Below, in pieces: positions 1 to 11,630 of a stretch of 64,000 nucleotides of DNA; position 1 is the stretch's first letter; every line of letters starts with the position of its first letter. The DNA is from Absidia repens. Taxonomy: Eukaryota > Mucoromycota > Mucoromycetes > Mucorales > Cunninghamellaceae. The position numbers were made by a program, and so were the translations under genes. A model generated the notes under the pieces. It had not been told where the DNA came from. It searched no databases and saw only the letters and a program-made list of their open reading frames with translations. The stretch is from assembly GCA_002105175.1 (NCBI GenBank), contig MCGE01000011.1, positions 434,001-498,000 on the forward strand. Reading direction: 5' to 3'.

Positions 1-878
1 TGAGATTTGATGGAAAATGCTTTCATACTATGTAGGGTACGGTATATGAATATTTTCTATGTTGGTGAATACGAAGGGAATATATTTACTATATTTTTTT
101 ATCATAAACACAGCCTTGATACCGAATCTGTCGATTTCCATATGTCTGGGACTTTTTGTGATGTAGTGCGTTTCTGTATTTCGTTCTTGCCCTTCAACTG
201 CGTGCTTGCAATCCAGAGTTTTTCAATATTGAGTACGACACTAAGATGAGCGAAGTTTTACATGATTTTTGATGCCATACCGCTTCAAAAGAAATTGTGA
301 CGAGACGCTTTTCATTTATAGTGCCACTATACTCAACATACTTTTTTGTCCGACTAGTTGTCTAGCCGAAGATTAGGTGGAAACCGTTTCATCTTGGGCC
401 TCTCTGTGGTAAGCATTGGTGGTCTGTTCTCACAAACATGGGTCATTATTCGCTTTATCCTGCCACAATAATTCGAAAAAAAAAAATCAGAAAAAATTAT
501 TCACCCCTTTCCAAAAGCGTTATATATGTGATCTACGACATTTGGTTGGATTAGTATCCCCCTTTAACTCCCAAACAAGTATATGACAAGATCCTGCTTA
601 TGATTCTTTTCTCACTCATTGCACATCCACATTATAAGTTCACTCAATACAGAGTGCCAATTTAGGATAGACATACATTTGTTATTAGTGACCCAAAAGT
701 GTTTGGCGTGATTTTTGTACCTTGTCATTGAAAGCACTAGTTACGTAAAATTTCCTTTTTTTTTTCTCCCCACCTGATCACTCAACCGTGAAAATAAACC
801 CCGCCTGCCAAAAAATATATTTTTAATTTTTTGGGTATTTGCAATAAACTGTGGTTCTTTTCTTTATTGTGTAGATCA
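1..878. other. left-edge non-coding stretch
   Basis: I see no supportable gene here. Short open frames are AT-rich and have no recognisable product. The right part, up to the first SPF1 exon, is presumably the SPF1 promoter and 5' UTR. T-rich and A-rich tracts are present near 475-490 and 755-770. Confidence 0.5.
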
Positions 879-3800
879 ATGTAAGTTACAATACAAAAGC
901 ATCATTGTTCAAGGATACCTTGAAAAAAAGAAACAAACGAATACTCAATACTGTTTATTGAAATAGGACGCAAACGCTTATCCAATCGTCTAGGATTGCT
1001 TCAGCGTCTTTATTGGTACCATTAGCAAGGCAATGGCATCTTTATGTCTGGCCATTTGCTATCCTTTATCCAATCTTCCTTTACATCTACAACTTTGAAT
1101 ACGATGTCTACTTGGGCTCTGAAGAATGGACGTTTGTCACGTTGGGGAGCATTATTGTCATGCATGGTTTGGTCTTCTTGTCCGGTCAATGGAGCATCTC
1201 TATCAAAGCCAAATTCACTTGTTTTAAGGTAACCAACATATAACAGCAACAACAACAATAGCACTATATGTATATTGCTACCTTCTTGACCGCTAACATA
1301 CTTTTTTCTTCATTTAGGAACCTGATGTGCGAAAGGCCTCCAAGATCATGATTGCTCCGTACCGCTATCAAGGCACTGGCACTATCTGCGACTTGCACCA
1401 CGGCGATCCCACAACGTTACACCCTGACGGCGAAATATCGTTTACTTTCCAACAAAAAAAGTACATTTGGGACGAAGATAAACGCCAATTCCGTATGATT
1501 TTGTATCCTTCTGACCTCCATCCACGCGTTGCCATCTATCAAAACACCCAAGGCTTGGACGCCAAGGGTATCAAGGAAGCTACTGAAACCTATGGCATCA
1601 ACAAGTAAGTGATGAAGAGCGGGAGGCGGGGGGAATAGTGGTTTGATAGAGTGCTCATTCTGATTCCTGTATACGTGGTCTAGATTTGAAATCCCAATGC
1701 CTACCTTTACCGAACTTTTCAAGGAACATGCCGTTGCCCCTTTCTTTGTCTTTCAAATCTTCTGTGTTGGACTTTGGTGTTTGGATGAATATTGGTACTA
1801 CTCTTTATTTACTCTGTTCATGCTTGTTGTATTTGAAGGCACGGTGGTGTTCCAACGTATCCGGACCATTGGTGAGTTCCGTGGTATGAATCAAAAACCC
1901 TACCCCATTTATGTCAAACGTGAAAAGAAATGGATTCAAGTACAAACTGATGAACTCCTTCCTGGTGATGTGATATCAATTGGTAATATATATATATTGT
2001 GTGAAAGGACCAAAAAAAAAAAAAAAAAACTAAATAGTCTGCTTGTGTCTCCTCTTTCTTTCTAGTGCGTACGAAAGATGATGAAGGTGTGCCATGTGAT
2101 TTGGTGATCGCTGATGGATCTTGTATTGTCAATGAAGCCATGCTTTCTGGTGAATCAACACCTTTGCTCAAGGTATCGTATTTGTCAAGTGTAATAAATG
2201 ACGTTCATATGCTCAACGTTTTTGCAATTGTGACTTATAGGAATCGGTGGTTTTACGTCATCCTGATGATGAATTTGATTTGGTGGATGCTGACAAACTC
2301 TCTGTTTTATATGGTGGAACCAAAGTTTTACAAGTGACTCCCCCTGAAAACGGTGGTGCACCGGATCACGGATGCATCTGTGTTGTGGCGCGTAGTGGTT
2401 TCGGTACCTCGCAAGGTGAATTGGTTCGGACGATGATCTTCTCCACGGAACGTGTATCAGCCAATAACTTTGAAGCCCTGTTATTTATCTTGTTCTTATT
2501 GATATTTGCTATTGCTGCCTCTTGGTACGTGTGGACAAAAGGTGTTGAAAATGATCGAAAACGCTCAAAGCTTCTTTTGGATTGTATTTTAATCATCACA
2601 TCTGTGGTGCCCCCAGAATTGCCTATGGAACTCAGCTTGGCAGTGAACAGTAGCTTGGTAGCATTGTCAAAATTTGGTAGGATGAATTGCACGGAAGAGA
2701 GGAATGAAAATGACATGGATTCACTAATCATCGTATTCCTTTTTATTAGCTATTTTCTGTACTGAACCCTTCCGTATCCCTTTTGCTGGTCGTGTGGATG
2801 TATGCTGTTTTGACAAGACTGGTACTCTGACTGGTGAAGATCTTGTATTTGAAGGTGTTGCCTCTGCCTCGTAAGTTTTGTTGGTGGAGATTATGTATGT
2901 TAAATAGATAGCAATCAAGTCTTAATCATCTTATCTTTCATTTAATATTAGGCCTGATCGTGAACATATTGACCTTGCTCCTGCTACAGAAGTCGATGAA
3001 ACAACACAATGGGTACTTGCAACGGCGCATGCTTTGGTTGAATTGGAAGATGGGGTTGTGGGTGATCCAATGGAAAAAGAAACTTTGAAGGCTTTGGACT
3101 GGCAATTGGGTAAACATGATACTGTGTCAGCAAAATCCAATCCACGTGAAAATATGCATATTCGCCGTCGCTTCCAATTCTCTTCTGCATTGAAACGTCA
3201 ATCGTCTGTGTCCTCAGTAACTCGGCCTTCCTTTGCTAAAACCAAAACTTTTGTAGCTGTGAAGGGTGCTCCCGAAACACTTCAACATATGTACACCACT
3301 ATTCCAGATGATTATGTTGACACCTACCGACACTTTACCATGAAGGGCAGTCGCGTTCTTGCATTGGGCTACAAGTTTTTGGATGATGGAATGACTCATA
3401 GTCAGGTAAGTGGGGAATTTGGCAAAAAAAAAACAAAGGATTTAAACATTAACATGTACTGTTGTTACTTCTTTGTGGGACGTCTAGATCAACAATTTGG
3501 AACGAGATAACGTTGAAAAGGATCTTATTTTTGCTGGATTTATTGTGTTTACCTGTCCTTTGAAAGATGATGCCGTCGCTTGTATCAAGGAATTGAATGA
3601 ATCATCCCATCGTTGTATTATGATTACCGGTGACAATCCCTTGACTGCATGTGCTGTTGCTCGTGATGTTGCAATTGTGGAACGGGAAGTGTTGATTGTT
3701 GACAAGGATGAAGGCACGAATGGCGACTCGACTGTTACCTTCCATACCATTGATGATTGTCTCCGCATGGAAATAAACCCTGACGAACCTTTGGATGATT

Positions 3801-5428
3801 CATTACTGGCCAAGTACGACATTTGTTTGACTGGTACTGCAATGAACTTGTTTATGAAAAAGCCAAATATGGACATACTCTTGGAACACACTTGGGTCTA
3901 CGCTCGTGTATCACCGGCTCAAAAGGTAAAATTAGAAACGGTCAAGAAGGACGGTTGATGTTGACCATATATTTTATATTAATACTTAGGAATACTTGTT
4001 GACTGGACTCAAAGAACATGGATACACAACATTGATGGCGGGTGACGGCACAAATGATGTCGGTGCTCTTAAACAAGCTCATATTGGTGTCGCGCTCCTG
4101 GATGGAACACCCGAAGACTTACGAAAGATTGCTGAACGAAACCGTATTGAACGTATGAAAGCCATGTACGAACAACAAAAGAGTATGTCTGCTCGATTTA
4201 ATGCACCTATGCCTCCTCCACCTCCAGCGATTGCCCATTTATATCCGGAATTTGCAGCAAATCGTGCCCAACTGGAACAAAATATGACTCCTCAACAACG
4301 TCGTCAACAAGAAGGCAAGAAAAAAATGGAAAACATGGCCAACAAGCTATTGGAAGATATGGATATGGAAGAAGCACCTACCATCAAGTTTGGTGATGCT
4401 TCCGTTGCTGCTCCTTTTACCTCTAAGCTCCGAAACGTGGTTGCAGGTAATAGCATTCCCATCCAATGATTTTTGCCTGACCTAACTTCTTTATATATTT
4501 ATATATCTAGTGAACAACATTATTCGTCAAGGCAGATGTACCCTTGTGGCTACTATTCAAATGTACAAGATTTTAGCTTTGAATTGTCTGATTTCGGCTT
4601 ATAGTTTATCTGTGCTCTATTTGGATGGTATCAAGCAAAGTGATACTCAAATGACGATCTCTGGTGTTTTGCTCTCTGTATGCTTCTTGTGTATCTCTCG
4701 CGGAAGACCTATTGAACGCCTGTCCAAGGAACGACCTCAACCCAATATCTTCAATCCTTATATCATCATATCTGTCCTTGGCCAATTTATTGTCCATATT
4801 ACTGCTTTGGTATATATCAACAATCTTGCCAAATTTTATGAACCGTAAGTCTTGTCTGTAAAAAAAAAAAAAAAAAATAAAGACGGTGGTGGCTCATTTT
4901 TATTGTTTTTAGACCCAAGGAAGTCGATTTGGAAGGTGAATTTGAAGCTAGTTTACTGAACAGTGGTGTCTATCTGATCCAGCTTGCCATGCAGGTGTCA
5001 ACATTTGCGATCAATTATCAAGTAAAGTGGGGGAATTATGAGGGGAAGTGAGGGCATGTCTAATCTTTGAAAATTTTATATGAATAGGGTCTTCCGTTCC
5101 GTGAACGAATTCAAGATAACAAGGCTCTCTATTATGGACTGATGTCTGTTGGCGGTATTGCCATTGCAGGCGCCACGGAACTTTTCCCCGAAATCAACGA
5201 ATATATTAGCTTGGTACCATTCCCCAGTGCTGTAAGTTTCAAAGGAAAAACGGAAGGGTTGATGGCGATAGTCATATTAATTTTTCTCGCACACAAAAAT
5301 AGTTCCGTAACAGGCTATCTCTCTGTATGATTCTGGACTTTGGAATCTCCTATTTGATCGAAATCGTCAGCAAGCATCTATTCGCCGACAACCGTGCGAA
5401 GGCCATCGCTCGAAGAGGAAGAGATTAG
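879..5428 (+). CDS. SPF1: P5A-type ATPase, ER transmembrane-helix dislocase (Spf1/ATP13A1)
   Basis: P-type ATPase of subfamily P5A. Family knowledge: it sits in the ER membrane and extracts mis-inserted or mistargeted transmembrane helices, supporting ER proteostasis and sterol/ion homeostasis. Exons: 879-880, 967-1228, 1318-1604, 1684-1982, 2066-2172, 2241-2676, 2750-2870, 2952-3405, 3488-3925, 3990-4446, 4511-4844, 4913-5021, 5088-5231, 5303-5428; the sum gives 1191 aa, the usual family size. Visible motifs are the P5A signature [13 protein letters not shown] in the M4 region, the phosphorylation site DKTGTLT (Asp near residue 486), [10 protein letters not shown], and [11 protein letters not shown]. 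The conserved N-terminal [16 protein letters not shown] follows exon 2 directly. No in-frame ATG precedes that block in exon 2, and an in-frame TGA lies at 959. Joining AT (879-880) across intron 881-966 to G (967) makes an ATG in frame. A proline-rich, charged stretch near 4205-4400 (MPPPPPA) lies in a cytosolic loop. The start is inferred; the rest is firm. Confidence 0.93.
881..966 (+). other. intron interrupting the SPF1 start codon
   Basis: The donor gtaagt at 881 directly follows AT, and the acceptor aatag ends at 966 before G. Splicing creates AT|G. In the unspliced transcript the same AT is followed by GTAAGT, which reads ATG TAA, an immediate stop. It is supported by frame continuity and by the absence of another usable start. 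Confidence 0.65.
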
Positions 5429-5564
5429 ATTAGATTTGGGGATAGAGTATACATTAGATTTAGCTGGTTCTCTATTTTTTTTTTATTTTTTGTATCTATA
5501 AATAAATATTTTTTTATGAATAATAGTTAATTATTGTTATCTGGTGTTGTTTTTGCTAAACTTT
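5429..5564. terminator. SPF1 3' flank with poly(A) signals
   Basis: Overlapping AATAAA-type hexamers occur near 5500-5505 (ataaataaatattt), followed by T-rich sequence. This is consistent with cleavage and polyadenylation of the SPF1 transcript 70-100 bp past its stop codon. Confidence 0.4.
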
Positions 5565-6400
5565 TGTCCTGGAATTGATGTCGAAGACAGGCATTTCAAA
5601 TAGAATCACACTGTGAGCGTCAAGTGAAAAACTATTCAAGTCCCGTCCATGTGGATTTTTATTTACTCCCACTTTTTTTTGATCTCGTTCATTTTCCTTT
5701 TTTTTTTTTTTTTTTTACCATATTAACTTCTTTGAAGTTATGCTGATCATATATTAATGTTAGGGTTAGTTTAGAAGGGTTTTCAAATTAAGGATTGCAA
5801 CTTGGATGGGGAAACCCTTTCATTTTGAATCTAAGATTTTGGACCACCAGTAGCTGGATTCTTAGAGTCTCGATAAGCGAAGTTTAGTATCTATATCTGA
5901 ATAAAATATGTCTTTTTTACTTGCTTCAATAAAAAGACACCCATTAGTTTCTCTCATGTTCTGTTTACTAGATCTCTTTTTTTTATTACATTGCTGTTTC
6001 TGATCAGCTTTGACCGTTAGTGTACTTTAATAAAAGTTGCCCCTTTAGCTTTTCTCATGCCCCATACAGTGCATTATATAGCTCACGCTTTACATTTTTC
6101 AGTTTAAATTAGTGTTTACCATTATCATTCAAATCCCACTTCAGTCTTTGTCATACTTCCTCCGGTAGGATCATCCATTAGACCCCTTGTTAGAATGAAT
6201 CCCTTTCCTTTAGCTGTAGTATCTATTAATATGCCTCAATAAAATCAGTTTTTTTATCAGCTATCTTCTGACCCAACGTATAATGAGCACTGTCGCTATT
6301 GTAGCTCCTATGTGAGTGACATACCAAAAAAAAAAAAATTGCTTTCTAGTTCATCCACTATAACTACTATAATACCTTTTGGTTTATTTTATACGTCGGA
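5565..6400 (+). mobile_element. tRNA-derived repeat, copy A (SINE-like)
   Basis: First of five related copies in the window. A pol III B-box-like block (attcaagtcccgtccatgtgg, 5633-5653) is followed by a T-rich linker. The conserved core at about 5763-5912 includes gaaaccctttcattttgaatc and ggaccaccagtagctgg and ends in aataaaatatgtc. Further modules (caataaaa ... ctctcatg) run to about 6400, where gctttctagttcatccacta matches the reverse complement of copy C near 21740. There is no open reading frame. The 5' boundary is uncertain and the A-box is degraded. Confidence 0.55.
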
Positions 6401-7564
6401 TACACATTCTATTCCATTTGAACAATATCGTTGATATGATACTTTTCTTTTCAAGTCAAATTCTCGCCCAGAACAATTTTTTAGACCAAGTTCTGACACT
6501 CATAATTATAACAACAATTTCTTTGGCGCGTAATATTATCAAAAATCCAAGCATTTAATAAAAATTAATTTTTTTAGGGCAATGCCCTAATTAAGGAAAA
6601 ATATTAATCATAATTTAAACACCACCGCGAAAAATCCAACGTTGAATCCAAATTGCATTATATTTAGTGCAAAAATACTTTTCACTGAAAAGACAAATAA
6701 AAGTATCAATATACTCTTTATATCAAATCCCAAAAAAAACAAAATACTATTCGGTATCTACTATCGAATTGACAAACTTTTTTGATATTGAAGCTCTTTT
6801 AAGTTGCTAACAAAAATGATGGAGATTGAAATATGGAATTTCGATTCTTTTTTTTTTAGTTTTCTTAATCAATAACACTCCACTGTTGCGGAAAACATGA
6901 TGAACTATTTTGATATTAATGATTTGCTTATCTGGGGGACAAGTGAAAACTGACTACTCACCTTATTCTTATCCAGCGCACCAACTTTATTTTTTATTTC
7001 ATATAAATAGTCCCCTCCCCCCCTCTCAATTTTTATATTTCTTTAGTTTGTTGAAGTTTTCTCAATTTGATAAATAAAACTTAGTGTAAAAGTTCTTTAA
7101 ACCATCAAAATCTTTTATTATTATTTCATCTTTATTTCTACCTTGACATAGAAATACTTTTTATTACAAACATTTTCAGACTTTGAGTATATCTGCTCAA
7201 AAGAGAAATAATAACCCCTGAACGGACTTTTAATTAGCCGTCACTTTATTTTACTGTCACAGAACCATTCCAAATACCCAAACTATATTTACATCGATTA
7301 CATACAAACGGTTTGAATGTAAACCAGAAGATTCTGGTGCTCACTTACAAAATTATATAAAACCCTACAAAAAAACAACCCAAGTTACGATCCAATAACA
7401 AAAATAACCCGTAATACCACACTAATGTCGATCAAATCTTGAGAGATTTTCAACCTATAAATCGCCCCAAAATCAACTGGAAGGCCTTGCATAGCATGGT
7501 TTTGGTGACAAACATTACAGCTAAGCCACTTTTCAGTAAAAAAGTGCAAAAAAGAGTTGTGTAT
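6401..7564. other. AT-rich gene-free stretch
   Basis: No coding signal. The block taatttaaacaccaccgcg...gtgcaaaaatac near 6610-6690 weakly resembles one near 39020-39070 (aatttaaacgccgccaccgg...gtgcaaaaatac), perhaps relics of a second repeat family. Confidence 0.35.
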
Positions 7565-7637
7565 TGAGGGATAAGTGACTCGAACACCTAACCTTCAGAT
7601 CTGGAATCTGACGCACTACCAATTGTGCTAACCCCCC
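7565..7637 (-). tRNA. tRNA-Trp (anticodon CCA) or tRNA-Trp-like repeat head
   Basis: Read on the minus strand, 73 nt fold as a full cloverleaf. The acceptor GGGGGGT pairs with ATCCCTC (two G-U), and discriminator A follows. The D arm is GCAC/GTGC with loop AATTGGTA, and the anticodon arm is TCAGA/TCTGA with loop TTCCAGA, so the anticodon is CCA. The variable loop is AGGTT, and the T arm AGGTG/CACTT (one G-U) carries loop TTCGAGT. Box A (TTAGCACAATTGG) and box B (GTGTTCGAGTC) are intact. A run of six T (plus-strand A at 7548-7553) lies 11 nt past the 3' end as a pol III terminator. No intron. The anticodon-arm region closely resembles eukaryotic tRNA-Trp. A degraded relative next door leaves open that this is a repeat head or pseudogene rather than the expressed gene. 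Confidence 0.65.
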
Positions 7638-7763
7638 AACCACGAAAATTTTTAAAAGCAGATCTACAAAAGATAAAGCCAAACGAAAATCATGTGACAT
7701 TTGGATACTCTATGATTGGTTAATACCTTAAATTTTGTGGAAATAGATAGGCCGAACTCAGTT

Positions 7764-7860
7764 GTACGACTTGAAAATCAGTACTCAGATCTGAATCGTG
7801 GGTTTCACTCAAGAAATCTCGCTTGGTACTCCACCCAATTGTGTTATGTCCCAACCACGA
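7764..7860 (-). pseudogene. degraded tRNA-Trp-like copy
   Basis: On the minus strand this starts with the same CGTGGTTGGG flank as the tRNA at 7565-7637, keeps ACACAATTGGG (D-loop/box A), and later keeps CAGATCTGA (anticodon stem) and a decayed TTCAAGTC box B. An insertion separates the two halves and the cloverleaf is lost. The shared 5' flank suggests either a local duplication of about 240 bp or insertion of two copies of a tRNA-headed element. Confidence 0.45.
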
Positions 7861-8167
7861 GAAAAAAAAAAAAAAAAAGTTGATCCATTCGTGGTATATT
7901 CACATAAAAAGCATACAATTTTTATTGTAGGATTGAGTTGTCTATAAAAAGCTAGGTAGAGTCAATTGAGACTCTTGCATATGGTGCAGATCAGCAAGAA
8001 CTTGAAAAAAAAAAACGGTCTCGCGGAGAATGCTGAGGGTGGTTTCCTTTACTTGACAATGACATTTTAACCACAGTATGATATTAAATGAAAAAGAAAC
8101 AAAGCTACGTGATGGGGTGTGTTTTTTTCCTTTATGTTTAGAAAAAGCTTTAGGCATTTGCACTTCG

Positions 8168-8975
8168 TTGGGTTAGCTGAATGGTGGAGGAATGCCAACC
8201 CCAGGGTGTAGACACCCCAAAAAAGTTCAATTCAAATCCCGCACACGTGTATTTATATTCTCTTTCTTTCCGTTTTTTTTTTCTCTTCCTTTTTTTTTTC
8301 CTTCACAATTGTGGCACCTATGGGGTAATGATGGACGTAGATTAGTGTTAGGGCTAGTTTAGAAGCGTTTTCAGCTCAGGGATTACAAGATGCTTGGGGA
8401 AACCCTTTCATTTTGGATCTAGGATTTTGGACCACCATGAGCTGGCTTTTGGAGCCTTCATTAGCTTAGTTTGTTCATAGCTTGTGTCAACATCTGAATA
8501 AAGAATGTCTACTTTTACATACTCCAATGAAAAATGTCCCCCCCTTTTTTTTTTTTTTTTCTAATGTCCTTTACAAGAAATTCCTTTTTGCCATCACCCC
8601 ATTAGATGAGTGTTGACCTTTGTTATACTTCAAGAACAGCTGTCGCTTACACTTTCCTATGCCTGAATATATTAGATTCCCTTTTTTTTTCACAATTATC
8701 CCTTAGATTAGTGTTGCCCATTCTTCAAATCTCACATTAGTCTCTCTCTCTTGCTTCATACAATAGATCCTTCCATTGAGTCACTAGTTATTATGAGCCC
8801 CTCTCTTTTAGTCTCACATGCATTCATATGTTTCAATAAATATATCCTTTTATCAACCATGCTATGACTCATCGTGTAATAAAAAAATGTTGATATGATA
8901 ACTGTTTTGTGAACGTTCTGCCAGCCACTTGCTCTCTAATACACACACTTTGGCTTCTCTCCCCACCCTCGCGCT
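8168..8975 (+). mobile_element. tRNA-derived repeat, copy B (best preserved head)
   Basis: The head at 8168-8250 has a box-A-like TTAGCTGAATGGTGG and a box-B-like GTTCAATTCAAATCC followed by cacacgtg. A pyrimidine-rich linker comes next. The core at 8344-8505 carries ggctagtttagaagcg, gggattacaagatgc, ggggaaaccctttcattttg and ggaccaccatgagctgg, and ends in aataaagaatgtc. Downstream modules (attcttcaaatctcacatta, tttcaataaatatatcc) match copy C in reverse complement. The layout of tRNA-like head, conserved body and variable tail is that of a SINE; it encodes no protein. Confidence 0.6.
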
Positions 8976-9739
8976 ACATAAACTAGTTGGCAGCGTTATA
9001 TCACTTAGTATCAAAGATAGACATATCATTGTCTACTAATTGTATGTTTTATTTAAAGTGATTGATGTTTGCGGATGGTGTTTTTATGACATGATTGTAT
9101 TATATCATATATGATGGCCTGATTATTATAAGTGGAGATTTCAATTTCTCCATGTCTGGCTTTTTTCAGGAACGAAGTTTTTCTTAGATCATGATTTATA
9201 CCATCACTAACATTCTTCATAATAGTAGGATTTTTATTTGATAGAAGATGCGGCAACAGAGCGTCTCATGACCTCATATAATCTTTGTTTTGAATTCGAG
9301 TGTTCTATCTGTTGGACTGTCGGTACAAATAAATGAATGGATGCATACTTCTTTGATTTTAAATTATATATGCGCCATTTGGAGATTGAATGTCATATAG
9401 AATAATAAAACAATGGTAGTATAGTTGGACTCCCTCCCCGAAAATTATATGTGATTAAAACTTGAAATATGTACTGCCGCGACTAGGACTCAGTTTCGAT
9501 CATAGTTGAATATGGTCAAAACCACAAAGTATTCAGTTGGTATTTTTGATCTGAGTCCTACAGCTTTTTACTCTCACCCTCATAGATTTTGTATTCAACT
9601 CCCGACCGAGTTTGACGGCGCTGACGTCTATAGGCCAACCAAAAATAAAAAAAAGAAATTGGTCAGGGGGAGTTGGAAAAAAGTTTTGTTCCTTCTTTCT
9701 ATTTACCTCCCAACTCTTTTCTCTTTTATACATACAATA
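8976..9739. other. intergenic, COX13 promoter side
   Basis: No gene is supported. The last 100 bp before the COX13 ATG are T/C-rich (ccttctttctatttacctccc), typical of a fungal 5' UTR or core promoter. Confidence 0.4.
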
Positions 9740-10383
9740 ATGGCCTCTCGTGTTCTCTTCAACAGCCAAGTGCTCCAATCTGTCAAGCGTGCTGGTGTTC
9801 GTTTCTCCTCTACCGCCAGTGCTGCTGAACAAGAAGCTATCCGTGCCCATGCTGCCAGTAATACGAATAAAAAATAAACAATATCAATAGCTGACCCTGT
9901 CGCCCAAGATATTGACGTATTTACTTTTCTTTTTCTGTAGAGTCTGCTGATACCTGGAAGAAGATCTCCATCTTCGTCTGTATCCCTGCGTAAGTGACCA
10001 AAGAAAAAAAAAAGGACTGGGTTATCGCTTATAGTCACAGGAATGGAAGTCAAGACCTCCCGTTATTATTACTGTTATTATCGCTCCATACTCAACAGTA
10101 CTATTTTTTTCTTTGTAATATACTTAGTCTTGCTGCTGCCAGTTTGAACGCTTACAACTTGTACGAAAAGCATCACGAACATCAATTGCACCACCCTAAG
10201 GAATGGGTCAAGTATGAATACATCAACTACCGTGCCAGAGTAAGGAATAAACCAATAAAATGAACGCTCAAGTATTCTTTTGTTTACTAACTGTCTCTTG
10301 TTTGAAATTATTAGGAATTCTTCTGGGGTAACGAATCTCTTTTCTTCAACCCTTCTGTCAACTTGTCTGCCAGCCAAGAATAA
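9740..10383 (+). CDS. COX13: cytochrome c oxidase subunit VIa (Cox13/COX6A)
   Basis: Nuclear-encoded small subunit of mitochondrial complex IV, in the inner membrane. Family knowledge: it stabilises the dimer and modulates activity. Exons 9740-9857, 9941-9989, 10128-10239 and 10315-10383 give 115 aa. The N-terminus MASRVLFNSQVLQSVKRAGV is rich in Arg/Ser and lacks acids, as a mitochondrial presequence should. A single membrane segment (ISIFVCIPALAAASLNAYNL) follows, then the family hallmarks HHPKEWVKYEYINYRAR and FFWGNESLFFNP. ATG 9740 is the only Met before the presequence. A poly(A)-like aataaaat lies near 10493. Identification is firm. Confidence 0.94.
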
Positions 10384-11059
10384 GCGACTCCTTTTTTGGA
10401 TGATATATACTGGTGTACTATAATTTTAGAACTTGCTTAGAAGTGATCTTTTGTATTATGTGCTAGATATTCATTGTATAACATGAACATTAAAATAAAA
10501 TCATACATTTTGTTGAATTATATTTGTGTTGGCTCATCTATCTATATATATATATATATATATATATATGTTTGTATATATTGACATCCGGGTTGGGATG
10601 TTTTGGGATTACTTCAAATATATGGGAAGGGGTAGAACAAATGACAGCTGTTCAAATTGGCTAGTTATTGTTGGGAGTACTGAAATAGGGTTACTGGTCG
10701 ATGATCCCATTGCTATCATTTTATCAGCATCGCCTACATAGTCATATTTCATTGCTGTGCTCTACTTTTATATTTTTAGGTATCATAGTTGCTGAAGGAA
10801 CTGGTTTAATATGCTGCTATATTTCTCATTATACATGTGATATGTGGATCAGGTAGTTTATAGCTATGGTGTGGTTGTGCACTGCACGAATGCTCACAAC
10901 AAGGTAATTTTATGAACCACCTGGCGGCATTTGAAAGTGACCATTAGGCACCCTTTGAAGACGTATTTTTTTTTGGTCGTTTGTGCATTTCTTCCTGTCT
11001 GCCATCTCACTTTTATTTCATCATTGCTATAGCAAAAATGCTCTTATATTCTACACACA
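10384..11059. other. intergenic with a (TA)n microsatellite
   Basis: The only structure I see is a TA dinucleotide run at about 10539-10569. The rest contains no convincing coding region and holds the COX13 3' end and the promoter of the next gene. Confidence 0.4.
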
Positions 11060-11630
11060 ATGAACACTAGTCCTATTGTATTTGCCATGATAAACTATGC
11101 CCGTGTATTACATGAAGCACAATCACCCCAGGCAGCGGATTGGCCATCCCACTTTGTTGATCGTTGTGGAGAATGGTGTCTCTATCTTGAAACTGAACTT
11201 GAAGCACTCTCCGAAGATCTAGTCGACTCCTACCAGAACGAAGCGCAGCGTCAACTTGATAGGGACTATCAGCTCTCTCTACCCCCAAAACATTGCTTGG
11301 TAGACGCTTGGCATCATCTTTACATGACCCTTATTAGCAACAAGTGCATATCTCGTGATATTTATCGGTATCTTTTGTCTACGTATACATTTATGAAAGG
11401 AAATAAAACTGCTCGTGAAAACTTGACTATGGTAAAGAGGGACGAAAAAAGTGAAGGGTGTGTTATTTGGTCCGAATGGGTTGATATTACGGTTTAACTG
11501 ATTATATTTTCTTTGACAGGACCTCACAAATCTGGCTGGAATGGCAGCTACAGACAATGTACTGGATGAAATGGAAAAGCTGCTTGCGGAAGAAGTCAAC
11601 AATAATGGTGATACTAGACAAGGTGGATGA
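11060..11630 (+). CDS. small protein of unknown function
   Basis: Two exons (11060-11431 and 11520-11630) with a clean donor gtaaag and acceptor gacag give 160 aa. I do not recognise the family. The product is acidic and predicted helical (FVDRCGEWCLYLETELEALS, then LDEMEKLLAEEVNN). It has several Cys and Trp but no signal peptide or membrane segment. An upstream ATG at 11038 meets a stop within 11 codons, so 11060 is the better start. The gene sits tail-to-tail with PET8. Codon use and splice sites look normal, so I think it is real, but the function is open. Confidence 0.6.

Noticed and set aside
360..430. Segment with aaaccgtttcatcttggg resembling the repeat core
   Set aside because: The match is short and no head, linker or tail modules surround it.
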